A stretch of DNA of 64,000 bases from Petunia secreta (lineage: Eukaryota; Streptophyta; Magnoliopsida; Solanales; Solanaceae), in contig JARKIP010000035.1 in assembly GCA_029990175.1 (NCBI GenBank), positions 43,414,001 to 43,478,000 of the forward strand, in the 5' to 3' direction. This document shows positions 1-10,977 of this stretch, in pieces. The notes beneath the pieces were generated by a model. The model saw nothing but the letters and a program-made list of their open reading frames with translations. It did no database searches and was not told the DNA's origin. The translations under genes and the position numbers were made by a program. Numbering within the stretch: position 1 is the stretch's first letter; each line of letters opens with the position of its first letter.

Positions 1-93
1 CTTCGGTTCTCGAACAGTGTTGGCACTTGCTTGGTTTGGACTCTTCCATTCTTTACCTCGGTTCATGGGAATAGTAGTAGTGACTCCTCGATA

Positions 94-1155
94 CTAGTTT
101 GCCTTATCGTCCTTCACCAATTTTTCAGCTTCGGTGGTAGCATCGAACAAATCTTCCAACGTGTGATACGCGTGGAGCCTCAATTGAGATGACACATCCC
201 GAGCCAAGCTATTTTTGAATCGGATAATGGCTTGTTCTTCGTCTTCGGTCAGATCAAGATTTAGTCGAATCTTTTCGAACTCATCATGATACTCTTGAAT
301 CGACTTGGACCCTCGCTTTAGCTCATAGAGCTTTTGTATTTGAGTTTGCCTGTACTTGGTACTCAAATACTTAGTATCCATTGCTCTCATCAACTGTGGC
401 CAAGTATTGACTACTAGATAGTCATTCCTTCTTCTATGCCTCTTGTTAGATTCCCACCATGTTGACGCATAAGCTTCGAACGAAGCAATAGCATGGGCAG
501 CTTTTCTCTCGTCGGTCATCTCATTGGTTTCAAAGATGCGCTCCATCTTAAGCTTCCATTCATGATATTCATCTGGATCACTAGTTCCTTTAAAGGGTGG
601 AATAGTGATCTTGACACTGTTTAAGTTTGAGTCTCGAACACCACGAACTTGTTCGGGATACTCATCATCACGATCATCAGCCTCACGCTCAACATTTGCG
701 CCTCGGCCTCGACCTCGGTGAGCTTGCCTCCGTTGAGCGAACGGCGGCTCATTCTCATATTCGTCCCCGGGAAATTCCTCTTCGACGACCTCTTCGACAA
801 CGGCTCCAAGATCTCTTCGGGCCTTTGGAAGTGGTATCCTTTCTCCTCGGGGAATGCCCAAGTTTTGATAGCCAGAATGGGGATCGCCCAAGTTGAGTTC
901 TCTTCGAATTGCTTCACTCGTCAACTGATGTAGTCGAACTAGCTCAGCATACAGCTCAGGTTTCATTGGAGTGGAATGGCTAGTTCCAGTGCCGGACCCA
1001 TTCATGGCCACGGACGCACTTCCTTGCCCGAGTTGAGTTACTCGAGCAGTCACTCCTCTTACTTCGGCACTGACGCCTTGTATCGCAGCCATGAGATCGG
1101 CTAACGACACTTCGGGCTTCTCAATGCCTTTTCCATCGCCTCCATTCCCAGCCAT
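94..1155 (-). CDS. Ty3/gypsy Gag (N-terminal and capsid part)
   Basis: Open frame for a retrotransposon Gag. From the start at 1155 (MAGNG) there is a variable N-terminus, an acidic and Arg/Gly-rich linker, then a retrotrans_gag capsid domain (motifs WKLKMERIF, STWWES, IQKLYELKRGSKS, RLHAYHTLEDLF). I chose 1155 rather than the in-frame ATG at 1173 because a splice-acceptor-like TTTGTGCAG directly precedes it and the related gags here start the same way. The frame ends in TAG at 94-96, just before the linker that leads to a zinc knuckle in the related plus-strand copy. The sequence stays open after that stop to the window edge, so this looks like a nonsense mutation within a longer gag-pol. 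CRM/Reina-like affiliation is inferred from overall resemblance. Confidence 0.8.
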   Translation of the reverse strand: MAGNGGDGKGIEKPEVSLADLMAAIQGVSAEVRGVTARVTQLGQGSASVAMNGSGTGTSHSTPMKPELYAELVRLHQLTSEAIRRELNLGDPHSGYQNLGIPRGERIPLPKARRDLGAVVEEVVEEEFPGDEYENEPPFAQRRQAHRGRGRGANVEREADDRDDEYPEQVRGVRDSNLNSVKITIPPFKGTSDPDEYHEWKLKMERIFETNEMTDERKAAHAIASFEAYASTWWESNKRHRRRNDYLVVNTWPQLMRAMDTKYLSTKYRQTQIQKLYELKRGSKSIQEYHDEFEKIRLNLDLTEDEEQAIIRFKNSLARDVSSQLRLHAYHTLEDLFDATTEAEKLVKDDKAN

Positions 1156-2040
1156 GGTACCTGCACAAATCAAAGACCAAACAGATGTTAAGGTTAGAAA
1201 TCACCTCACACTCACCCTCACCTTTGATAGGTGCCACTTGGGTCCACTCAATTTATGGGTTCGGTTTTGGTCACTCAAGAACTTATAGCCAATGGCTTCC
1301 TCGGTTGATCAACCTCTCTCAATTCCTTCGAATTTGACAATCTACGATTTCTTACTTCGGGAAGAGTTAGTTGATTCGACTCAATGGAACGGACAGGCTT
1401 TTTACTCTTGCGCTTCGGGAAGTCAAAAGAATTTTCTACGAAGTGGGACTTCGGTCACCCACGCACGAGTTCCTATCAGCTCAAATGAGTTAGTACGACC
1501 TCGAGTACAACAATTACTCTAGAGATCCACTAACTAGAATTTCGGACAGAAGAAAGTGAAAACCTAGGAGAATCTACCCTTTGATTCCCTTTTGGAATCT
1601 TTTCAAACACACCAGCTCTTGTCCGTACAAGAGTGGTCCCTCCTTGGTACGGATAGGGTTTTACCTTATCCACTTTCCTTTTCTCAGCCGACAACCTTTC
1701 ACCTGGGGTTCTGATGTTTACACTTTACCCCTTTCTTCTTCAATGGAACAGTGAAGCTTTGCTCCGGCGTACGGACAAAGTAGCTTCGGTTCACTGACCA
1801 CGAATTTCAACAAGATCTGGGTTGCTTCTTCAACTCCGGTTTCAAACAACAACGGAGGAATTCTAGTCAAAGTTCATGAGCTAAGATCTCATCTCCTTCG
1901 TGTCGTACACTGTTACAATTTGTAACAATTTTCTGGCGTACGGACAACGAATCCAAACTCAGAACTTCGATTTTCAAGAACCAAACAAACCCAAATCACT
2001 CAAGAACCACCAATCTTCATCGCTTTCAGCCAAACACGAT
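1156..2040 (-). other. 5' leader of the minus-strand gypsy element
   Basis: Non-coding leader upstream of the gag at 94-1155. It is the reverse-complement counterpart of 4581-5343: shared landmarks include TTACTCTAGAGATCCACT (about 1520 here, inverted near 4970), the GTCCGTAC/GTACGGAC words and AACCTTATCC-type blocks. The leader stops near 2040, where Tekay-type sequence starts on the other strand, so the LTR and primer site of this copy are not present. Confidence 0.65.
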
Positions 2041-2305
2041 GGGGGTTCGAGTTCCAGTCACCATTAAACCTCGTGAGGAGGACACTTGGGAGCTTGAGTC
2101 CAATATGCGTGAGAGGTATCCTCACCTCTTCGACGATTTAGGTTCGATCTTGATCTTTAAGCCTAAAAGCTCTTATCATTGCATATGATTTTGGTTTCGT
2201 AGTAAATGTCATTGAAAATTGGTATAAGCATTCTCATTAGAGGAGTGAAATTTATCTTAGACTCTTGCTCATTCGAGGACGAACGAGAGTCTTAGTGGAG
2301 GAGAA
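2041..2305 (+). pseudogene. Chromovirus (Tekay/Del-type) pol 3' end with chromodomain tail
   Basis: The plus-strand frame at about 2075-2140 reads EEDTWELESNMRERYPHLF, the typical C-terminal half of the integrase chromodomain in Tekay/Del chromoviruses (consensus TWE.E..MR.RYP.LF). It is followed by a short 3' untranslated stretch containing the usual TCGAGGACGAACG block and a purine-rich tract (GTGGAGGAGAA, about 2295-2305) directly before the LTR. Everything 5' of the chromodomain is missing; the left junction near 2040 is with an inverted CRM-like leader. Confidence 0.7.
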
Positions 2306-4580
2306 TGAATGACCTCGGTCAGTCGTTTCGAAAGTTAGGACTTCGATTGACGTGCCAATAATTTTAAAATATTTGTAAGGTCCATTAGGACCTGCCTGTA
2401 AAATTTGAGCTAAATCAGACCTCGTTTGGTAGGCATCGGAAGAAGGTTTCAGTTTTTATTGTCGATAAATACAAAAAAGAGATTTGTGGGCTCGGTTTTG
2501 GCGAATGAGCTCCGATTCGAAATCTGAAAGAGCCGTTAGGTTCGTATGATTATTTGTGACTTTTGTGATTTTTCGAAAGTGAATTTCGATGTTGTTCGGC
2601 TAGTTTCCGCTAAAATGCCGAAAGTTAAATAATTTGACATTTTTCCTTTAAATTCGCATCTTGAGTTTCGGGAGTCCTATTTGAGATTTGCCCTGGCAAG
2701 TATGTTACATATATTTTGTATAACTTACTTGAAAAATTTTGAATCATTTCGACTTCTCTAGGGTTCCATTTTAATTTTAATCGTCGTAGCGAATTTATTA
2801 TTAAAAAAAAAGTAAATTGATAAGGTCGGTTGCTAAGGGGTTTAATCCCTTAGCAGTAACTAGTTACAATATTAGGCAGAAACATACAACAATGTTTAGA
2901 AAAGAAAGGTCAGAAAAGAAAGAGGGAAAAAAAGGGGAAAAGAGGTGGAAAAATAGTGGAATTTCTACCCCAAATCTCCAGGTAATGATGTTAATACATT
3001 ATCTTAGCTTATTACGTGTGTTTGAATATATTTTTACAGTAAAAATAGGGATATTAGACATCGCCCTAATGACTTAAATTGATTGTTTAAAGGGTCAATT
3101 GGACCCCGATGATGGAAATGATTATATATTCGTACTCAGTGAGTTATGGGCAACATATAAATATAATTTATTTAGGGTTTGGTTATGGCACTTTGAACCC
3201 TGTACATAGGCCTGGCCTGCGTATTGCGTATGCGAATAGGGTATCAGGTTCCTAACTGGATTGCCCTAAGACATAAGGAATGAAGCCTTTAACTTTATTT
3301 GATATAATTTTTCTGGTTATTGAGTAGCGTGGGATTGTTTGGCTGTTAACCCAAAGGAAAAAGCAGTTGTTGAGTAGCAAGGCTAGCTTTGGAATACGGT
3401 AAGTGCTTATATCCATTTCTTTGGAGGCACTTGGCCTCTTGTATTTTCTACCACGTGTTCCTTATGTGTGTAGCTGCCGATAGGCATACTCATTATGCCT
3501 TAGCTTTGGATTTACATTCTATATTATATGTTATGTCCTGTTGTTGGTATTGCATCGAGGATCTGAGCATTGTACACTGACTTTGAGTTGACATATACTT
3601 CCCGGAAGTCGATGAGAATCCCGCGCCGGTGAAGGGTTGCATCATATTGAGGGTAGGAGGATTCCGCCCTTGGAGCAGGAGGATTCCGCTCCATTGCATC
3701 ATATTGAGGGTAGGAGGATTCCGCCCTCGGAGCAGGATGATTCCGTTCCATCGCATCATATTGAGGGTAGAAGGATTCCGCCCTCGGAGCAGGAGGATTC
3801 CGCTCCATTCATTTGGCACATATGACCCTTTGCATTTCATTTCATATCATCTCATTTCATTTCATTTCATCTCATTCCATTTCATGTCATACTATTGTGT
3901 AGATTTTCGGTACATGACTACTGTTCTACTTATATGTGCATTGCTTAGTTGTTGATATGTTTCTGGCTCTTATTCCTGGTTGAGTTTATGGTTTCATATG
4001 TGTTTCCGGTTATTATCTGGCTCTGTTTTCTGTTTTATAATTTAAATTAGAGGAATTTGATTTATCTGTTTCTTCTCCCTGGCTAGCTATCCTATTCTTT
4101 GAGGTGGCTAGCTTGCCCTACTTATTGAGTCCTTATGACTCACCCCTATTTGTTCTTGTGTTTTCTTTTCGTTCGGCAGATTCTGCTCCAGGACCCAGCC
4201 AGTCGCGTCGTGATTGAGGAGTAGTACGTTTTCAGTTGTCTACGGTGAGCCATCCTGTTCATTGCGGCCACCAACTTCAGATATTACAGTTTTCCTTACT
4301 TTTTCTCCCTTCGGGAGGTGTGCATATCTTTTGGCCTTCTTAGATGTCTGATCTGGAAACCTTTAAAACTGTGTACTCTGGGTAGTTAGTTGTATTATTC
4401 AGAAAGCTTGTATGTTTGTCTATCTTTGAGAGTTATCTTATGTTGTTAAAATTTGGCTCATTTTCATTTCAAGGTAATTCTTCACAACTTATATCGATTC
4501 AGTCAATAGGGTTCGCCCGACAGGTCTAGGGTAGATGGTCGGGTGCCCGCACGGCCTAACCGAGAATTCAGGTCGTGTCA
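2306..4580 (+). repeat. Tekay/Del-type LTR, about 2275 bp
   Basis: Probable 3' LTR starting TGAATGACCTCGGTCAGTCG right after a polypurine tract and ending GGTCGTGTCA. The end block (GGTCGGGTGCCCGCACGGCC) and an internal TTTCA-rich microsatellite (about 3833-3890) are common in long Tekay/Del LTRs. It contains a three-copy 57-bp tandem repeat. No partner LTR lies in the window. The first bases after it belong to the leader of a different gypsy element, so the target site cannot be verified. Confidence 0.65.
3637..3807 (+). repeat. 57-bp tandem repeat, three copies
   Basis: Three head-to-tail copies (3637-3693, 3694-3750, 3751-3807), each starting TTGCATCATATTGAGGG or a one-base variant and ending GGATTCCGYTCCA, with a few substitutions. 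Because 57 is a multiple of 3 and the unit lacks stops in several frames, it produces spurious open frames on both strands. Confidence 0.95.
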
Positions 4581-5343
4581 AGTGTACGGACAAAGAAAGC
4601 TGTGTTCTTAGCTCGAACTTCTGGAATTGATTTCCTCCGACGATGAAAGTCACCGGAGTGAAAGGCAACCCAAAGTCTGTTAAAATTGTCGTCAGTGAAA
4701 GAAGTTAGATCTTGTCCGTACGCCGGAGTAAAGATTCACTGTTCCATTGAAGAAAAAGGGGTAAAGTTTCAAAACCTAAAACCCCAGGTGAAATTTTGTC
4801 GGCTTGAAAGGGGAAATTGGATAAGGTAAAACCTTATCCATACCAAGGAGGGACCACTTTTGTCCGTACCAAGGTTGAGTTTCGGAGAAAAAAAATTCAA
4901 AAGTGGAACCGAAGGGTAGAATCTCGTAGGATTTTATCTTCATTATGTTCGAAATTCGCGGTAGTGGATCTCTAGAGTAATCTCTTCTATTCGAGATCGT
5001 ACTATCGAATTTGAGCTTTTAGGAATTCGTGCGAGGGGTGGCCGAAGTCCGAACTTTCATAGAAAATTCTTTGACTTCCCGAGCGCAGTAAAAACATCGT
5101 CCATTCCATCGAGTCGAACATCACTTCACTCTTCCCAAAGAGTCAGTGACTATTGTCGAACTTGAAGGATCTTAGAAGACATTGGTCAATCAGACGAAGC
5201 CACTGCTAACAAGTTCCTCGAGTGACTAAAACCGAACCCACAAATCGAGTGAACCCGAGCGCCACCCATTAAAAGTGAAGGAGTGTGTGAGGTAGTTTCT
5301 ATTCTTTTAACACTTGTTTTAGTCTTTGATTTGTACAGGTGCA

Positions 5344-6940
5344 ATGGCTGGAAATGGAGAGAAGGGCATTGCAGCGCCCGAGGTGTCGTTACTCGATTTC
5401 ATGGCTGCGATACAAGGCCTCAGCACCGAAGTAAAAGAAGTGAGTGCTCGATTAGCTAACCTCAAGCAAGGGAGTGTATTCGTGGCCTTGCATGAGTCCG
5501 GCGCTAGAACGAGCAACTCCATTCCTATGAAACCGGAGCAATTTGCTGAGCTCCTTCGACAACAACAGTCTAAGGAAGAGGCTGATTGAAATGAAGCTGT
5601 GGGCAATCCCCTAGCTAATCAATACTTGGGCAATCCCCAAGTGCAACAACAAAACATGGGCAATCCCCAAGCTTATTATCAAAACTTGAGCATTCCCCGA
5701 GGTGATAGATTGCCACTACCAATGGCCCGAAGACAACTTGAGGCCGTTGATGAAGAGGTCGATGAAGAAGAATTTCCTGAAGCTGAATATAAACCACCAT
5801 TGAGTCAACGAAGGTAGGTTCAACGAGGTCGTGGAAATTTCTGTGGTCGAGGCCGAGGCGCGAATGTTGATCAAAATATTGAGCGTGAGGCTGATGAATA
5901 TCATGATGAGTATTCGGAGCTGATCCGAGGTGCTCGTGCTTCAAACTTCAACAGTGTCAAGATCACTATTCCATCATTCAGACGAACTGGTGATCCGGAC
6001 GAGTATCTAGAATAGAAACTTAAAATGGAACGAATCTTCGAAACCAATGAGATGACCGAAGAGAAAAAAAGCTGCACATGCTATTGCTTCATTCGAATCG
6101 TATGCATCAACATAGGGGGAGGCTGACAAAAGGATGAGACGAAGGAATATTTATCCCGAAGTCACCACATAGGCACAGTTGAAAAGAGCAATGGACGCTA
6201 AATATATGAATGCCAAGTATCAGCAAAATCAACTTCAAAAGCTCTATGAGTTGAAGCAACGGTCCAAATCGGTTCAAGAGTATCATGATGATTTTGTGAG
6301 AATTCGATTGACTCTAGATATGGAAGAAGATGACGAGCAAGCCATTATCTGATTCAAAAATGGCTTGGTTGGAGATGTGTCATCTCAATTGAGGCTGCAT
6401 GTGTATCACACGTTGGAAGATATGTTCGAAGCTGCCATCGAAGCTGAGAAATGGGTGAAGGACGATAAAGCAAACCGGTACCAAGGAGTCACTACATCAA
6501 CTCCTTTGAATCGAAGTAAATAGTGGAAGAACCCGAACCCAACAAGTGCTAACACTGTTCGAGATCCAAAGAAACCCTTCAAGAGGGGAGTGACCGTTAG
6601 CCAATCCAAAGACATGGGAGGTAAAACTCAACTCAATACTTCTAGTGCTTCTAAAATTCAATGTCATAAGTGTAGAGGTTATGGTCATATGAAAAGAGAC
6701 TGTCCAACTCGGCATATCATGGTAATGCTCGACGATGGAAACATCTATGAGCAAATGGATGACTCCGGGGAGGAAGTAACCGAGGAGACCGATCGAGCTG
6801 AGTCTGTCAACGATGGATGTGACATCACCGAGGATGAGCATCCCGAAGTTCTTTTAGTTGTTCGAAGGAACTTGAGTACCATGGTCTTGGATGAGAAAGA
6901 TGACAGCCAAAGGGAGAATCTCTTCCATGCCCAATGTTGA
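5344..6940 (+). pseudogene. gag of the plus-strand gypsy element
   Basis: Starts MAGNGEKG right after an acceptor-like TTTGTACAG. It parallels the minus-strand gag at 94-1155: N-terminal domain, repeated LGNPQ/MGNPQ segments (about 5600-5690), acidic linker, capsid (KMERIFETNEMTEE; KLYELKQRSKS) and a CCHC zinc knuckle CHKCRGYGHMKRDC at about 6662-6703. It is broken by stops (for example TGA near 5587, TAG near 5815 and 6013, TGA near 6940) and at least one frameshift near 6070, so no intact Gag can be made. Confidence 0.8.
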
Positions 6941-7440
6941 GTGAAGGGGAAGGTGTGTTCGATGATTATTGATTCAGGCAGCTGTTCGAATATAGTGAGC
7001 CAAACTTTGGTTTTACAAATGGGACTGCCTACTTCTAAACATCCCAGACCTTACAAGCTCCAGTGGTTGAACGAGTGTGGAGAACTAAGAGTGGCGAAGC
7101 AAGTGTTGATCAAATTTCAAGTGGGGGCCTATCATGATGAGATGATGTTTGAAGTGGTCCCGATGCAAGCCTGTCATTTGCTTCTTGGGCGACCGGTGAA
7201 ATTTGATCGATCTGTTATGCACAACGGTCGAACCAACACTTACACAGCTATGCTCGGAGGGAGAGTTTTGTACTCAAACATTTGTCTCCAAAACAAGTCA
7301 GTGGGGACTATAAAGGGATGAGAGAGCTGAAAGAAGCGGCCAAAGCCAAGACTCCTGTCGGAGCACCAATTGTGGCCGATGCCAAAACTCCACCACCCGT
7401 GGTCAACAATATCTGTGCAATCATGCAACCGGGGGAATAC
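6941..7440 (+). pseudogene. Retropepsin-like protease region
   Basis: The frame opening at 6941 has the aspartic protease signature IIDSGSCSNIVS (residues 8-19 of the frame), then the flap and HLLLGRP region. The active-site DSG is intact. The frame closes at a TGA at 7319-7321; downstream sequence (about 7320-7440) is the linker to the reverse transcriptase in another frame. It sits between the zinc-knuckle end of gag and RT, as expected for gypsy gag-pol. Confidence 0.8.
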
Positions 7441-7464
7441 TTATAAGGCAACGACATCGGTCGA

Positions 7465-8878
7465 ATGATAATTTGCCTCGTGCACAGGGGTATCTTTCTA
7501 AACTCTAATGATGATTTTTCTAACGACAACCATTTGCCTAGTGTTGTACAAAGTGTTTTGCAGAACTTCAGAGACATATTTCCCGAAGAAATGCCGGGTG
7601 GATTGCCTCCGTTGAGAGGAATCGAGCACCAGACTTCATACCGGGGTCTCAAACCTGCATACCAGTGTAATCCCGAAGACACCAAAGAGCTCCAAAGGCA
7701 GGTTGATGAGTTGCTGAACAAGGGCCCTGTTCGAGAGAGCTTGAGTCCTTGCGTCATTCCTGTTATCCTTATCCTAAAGAAAGATGGAACTTGGCGAATG
7801 TGCGCTGATTGCCGAGCAGTCAACAAAATCACGGTAAAGTATCGTCATCCTACCCCTTGATTAGATGACATGCTAGATGAGTTAAGTGGTTCTTCATGCT
7901 TTTAAAAGATAGACCTCAGGTCAGGTTACCACCAAATCCAAATGAAACTCGGAGACGAGTGGAAAACCGCATTCAAGACCAAATTCGGTCTCTATGAATG
8001 GTTGGTGATTCCTTTTGGCCTATCCAACGCACCGAGCACATTCACGCGACTGATGAATCGTGTGCTCAAATCGTTCATAAATAAGTTTGTTGTAGTTTAC
8101 TTCGATGACATCCTTATTTATAGCAAATCTGTGGATGAACATGTCGAACACCTAAGGCTAGTGCTTGATAAGCTTTGAGAAGAGAAGTTATATGCTAACT
8201 TCAAGGAATGTGCCTTTTGTGTCGAGCGTGTAGTCTTTCTAGGATTCGTTGTGAGTGCTAATGGTGTTGAAGTCGATGAGTCAAAAGTCGAAGCCATCAA
8301 AGATTGGCCAACTCCAAACTCGGCATCTCAAGTTCTTAGCTTCCATGGTTTAGCTAGCTTTTACCGAAGGTTTGTTCGTGACTTTAGCACCATGGCAGCT
8401 CCATTGACCGAGCTGGTAAAGAAAGACCATCCATTTGTGTAGGGAGAGTCCCAAGAGAGGGCTTTCCAAGAGTTGAAACGGAGGCTTTACTCTTCCCCAT
8501 TGTTGCAACTCCCTGACTTTGGCAAAGCATCGAAGTCGAGTGTGATGCGTCCGGATTTGGGATTGGAGGAGTGCTTATGCAAGAATCGAAGTCGATCGCT
8601 TCCTTTAGCAAAAAGCTTAAGGGTGCAACCTTGAATTACTCTACGTATGACAAGGAATTGTATGCCCTCGTTCTAGCACTCGCCCATTGGCAGCATTATT
8701 TGTGGCCTTGAGAGTTTTTGATTAAAAGTGATCATGAATCTTTGAAATATCTTCGAGGACAGGAGAAATTGAACCGAAGAAATGCCAAATGTGTTGAATT
8801 CAATGAATGTTTTCCCTATATAATTAATTACAAAAAGGGAAAAGACAATGTTGTGGCCGATGGACTATTAAGGAAATT
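7465..8878 (+). pseudogene. Reverse transcriptase and RNase H of the plus-strand gypsy element
   Basis: RT blocks in order: VRESLSPCVIPVILILKKDG, TWRMCADCRAVNKITVKYR (about 7790-7845), SGYHQI (about 7920), WLVIPFGLSNAPSTFTRLM (about 8000-8055) and the catalytic YFDD (about 8099-8110). RNase H follows (about 8560-8870) with YDKELYAL, SDHESLKYL and KKGKDNVVADGL. Stops occur at about 7858, 7903, 8176 and 8440, and frame changes near 8530 and 8710, so it is inactive although the RT active-site residues survive. Confidence 0.85.
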
Positions 8879-8889
8879 TGCCTTAGGGA

Positions 8890-10338
8890 CACTCTCGCCT
8901 CAAGGCTCATGGGATTCGAAAGCGTCAAGTCAATGTATGAAGATGATCCCAAGCTGAAATGTGTCTGTGACACGATCTTGAGTGGCCGAAGGGTTGAGAA
9001 ATATCAATGGCACGATGGCTATCTCTTCAAGAATGGGAGGGTTTGTGTGCCAGTGTCATCGTGGAGAGAGCTCTTGGTCCGAGAAACTCACTCCGGGGGC
9101 TTGATGGGACACTTCGGTGTCGATAAAACTCTTGGTATTTTAACCGAGAAGTTCTATAAGCCAAAAATGCAACGCAATGTGGAAAAGCTTTGCAACGCTT
9201 GTCTCCTTTACAAGAAAGCTAAATCGAAGTCAAACCCTCATGGTTTGTATACCCCGTTGCTTGTGCCTGATCGACCTTGGGTTGATATTCAATGTACTTT
9301 GTATTGGGGTTACTGACGTCGGGGGTGGGCACGATAGCATCTTCGTTGTCGTGGACCGATTTTCCAAAATGGCTCACTTTATTCCTTGCAAAAAATACGA
9401 TTTTGCACAACATGTTGCTTCCTTGTTTATTGCTCGTGTTAAAATTGCATGGTGTGCCTCGTACAAATGTGAGTGATCGAGACTCGAAGTTCTTGACTCA
9501 TTTTTGGAAATGTTTGTGGGGTGCCCTCGGCACCAAATTACTATTCTCGACGTCTCACCATCCTCAGACTGATGGATAGACCGAGGCAGTTAACCGAACC
9601 TTGGGAGCTCTACTTTGAGCTATGACCAAAGGCAAGGTTGGAAACTGGGCTGACCGTTTGCCCATGATAGAATTTGCATACAATCGAACGGTGCACCGAA
9701 TGATAAATATGACCCCGTTCGAATGTGTGTACGGTTTTAATCCTTTAATACCACTTGATCTAACCCCATTGCCTCGAGATTTTATTATTGGTTTTAAAGG
9801 TACTCACCGCGCCAAAGCTTTGCTCGAGTTGCACACCAAGGCAAAGAAGAATCTTGAGGAAGCTTATGCCAAAGTGGCATTGAAAAAGAACAAGGGGCGA
9901 AAGAAGTTGGAGTTGCAGAAGGCATATTGGATTTGGGTTCACTTCCGAAGAGAGCGATTCCCGAACCAAAGAAAAGAAAAGTTGTCACCTCGAGGGGATG
10001 GTCCATTTAAAGTGCTGAGAAAGATCAACAACAATGCTTATGTGATCGACCTCTCAGGTGAGTATAATATGTCTAACACCTTCAATGTTGCTGACTTAAC
10101 TCCTTGTGCTGTAGGCCAAGCACCGGGGACAGATGATGAAGTGATTTCGAGGACGAAATCTTTTCAAGAAGGGGAGGATGATGCATCCCGAAGTACTGAT
10201 CAAGTGCTCGATGATCCACCGAAGTCAATGAATGATCTACCGAGTCCAATGACACGAAGTCAAGCCAAATTGCTACATGATATGCACATTCAGTTGGCTT
10301 GGTCGGGAGGAAGCATGTGTTCAGAGGAAGAGTGGTAA
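8890..10338 (+). pseudogene. Integrase of the plus-strand gypsy element
   Basis: HHCC zinc-binding part at about 9085-9220 (THSGGLMGHFGVDKT through CNACLLYKKAK), then the core: PWVDIQ, FVVVDRFSKMAHFIPC, VSDRDSKFL and HHPQTDG followed by TAG where the family has Gln before the catalytic Glu region (about 9576). The C-terminal part 9622-10338 is one open frame (238 aa) with the GDGPFKVL and FNVADLTPC blocks. It ends inside the 3' LTR: the LTR start at 10179 lies 160 bp before the stop. No chromodomain is visible. Confidence 0.8.
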
Positions 10339-10955
10339 AGTGCTAGAGCCGAAGGCTACCTCCTCAAATTTGAGCCCGAGGATAAAGTGACTGAAAACCA
10401 ACCCTGGCGCTGAGCAGCACAAAGTCGGACACTACAATGGTGTCCAAAGTTAAGTGAGCACCCGATGATAAATGTGTTCAAGCAAGCAACCGAGCGTGGA
10501 AATCAAGGCAGCCGAACACTCACTTATTCAGCCCTGCATGGCTTTCTTTTATTTGTCACTTGTGACCATTTTTACTAGTTTACCCTTAGTATTTCTTATA
10601 TAAACCTTGTTCCATTTCATTGTAAGTAGCTAGATTTTGGATATTGAATATTGAATGAGAATTGTCGCGGGTATTTAGTCTTTAAGTCTCAGATGTGAGC
10701 AAACCCGATGGGGTCTTCGGAACTTGTGGCTTTCGGTAAATCCGATTGATAAGTTCCTCTTTGTTCATTCAGTTTGCAAGAGGCATTATTCTCTTGAGGA
10801 TTTTTGCATAGTTTAGGTGCTCTTTCCTTCTACTTGAATCGTACCGAGACCAATTCCTCGGTACCATTAAAGCAAGAAAAGTTGTGTCAAACTTCTATCT
10901 TTACTTTCCGTTGTTGTTTTCAGTTGCTTGGCTTCATCTTCGAATTTAGCTTGCA
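10179..10955 (+). repeat. 3' LTR of the plus-strand gypsy element
   Basis: Starts TGATGCATCCCGAAG at 10179, directly after the purine-rich AAGAAGGGGAGGA. The same junction (GGAGGATGATGCA) occurs at the F1 3' LTR on the other strand, supporting the call. It contains a TATA-like TATATAAACC near 10597. The right end is uncertain: F1-type leader sequence is recognisable from about 10978. Confidence 0.6.
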
Positions 10956-10977
10956 CCAAGTAGGCAGTCCGTCTCCC

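Larger units (their letters stand above)
4581..10955 (+). mobile_element. Degenerate CRM/Reina-like Ty3/gypsy element, 5' truncated
   Basis: Plus-strand element in the order leader, gag, protease, reverse transcriptase, RNase H, integrase, 3' LTR. The leader begins abruptly after the Tekay LTR at 4580, so the 5' LTR and primer site are missing. The coding part is split by many in-frame stops. Gene order and motif wording match chromovirus-like Metaviridae, but no canonical chromodomain follows the integrase. CRM/Reina-like is my best lineage guess and would need a phylogeny. The 3' end is approximate (10936-10978). Confidence 0.8.

Noticed and set aside
3493..3955. Overlapping frames on both strands with EGRRIPP/APRAES repeats
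   Set aside because: They come from the 57-bp tandem repeat, whose length is a multiple of three.
5275..5338. A 64-nt intron with donor GTGAAG before the gag start
   Set aside because: Shorter than most plant introns, and the donor is not well conserved in the other copies; only the acceptor signal is retained as a finding.
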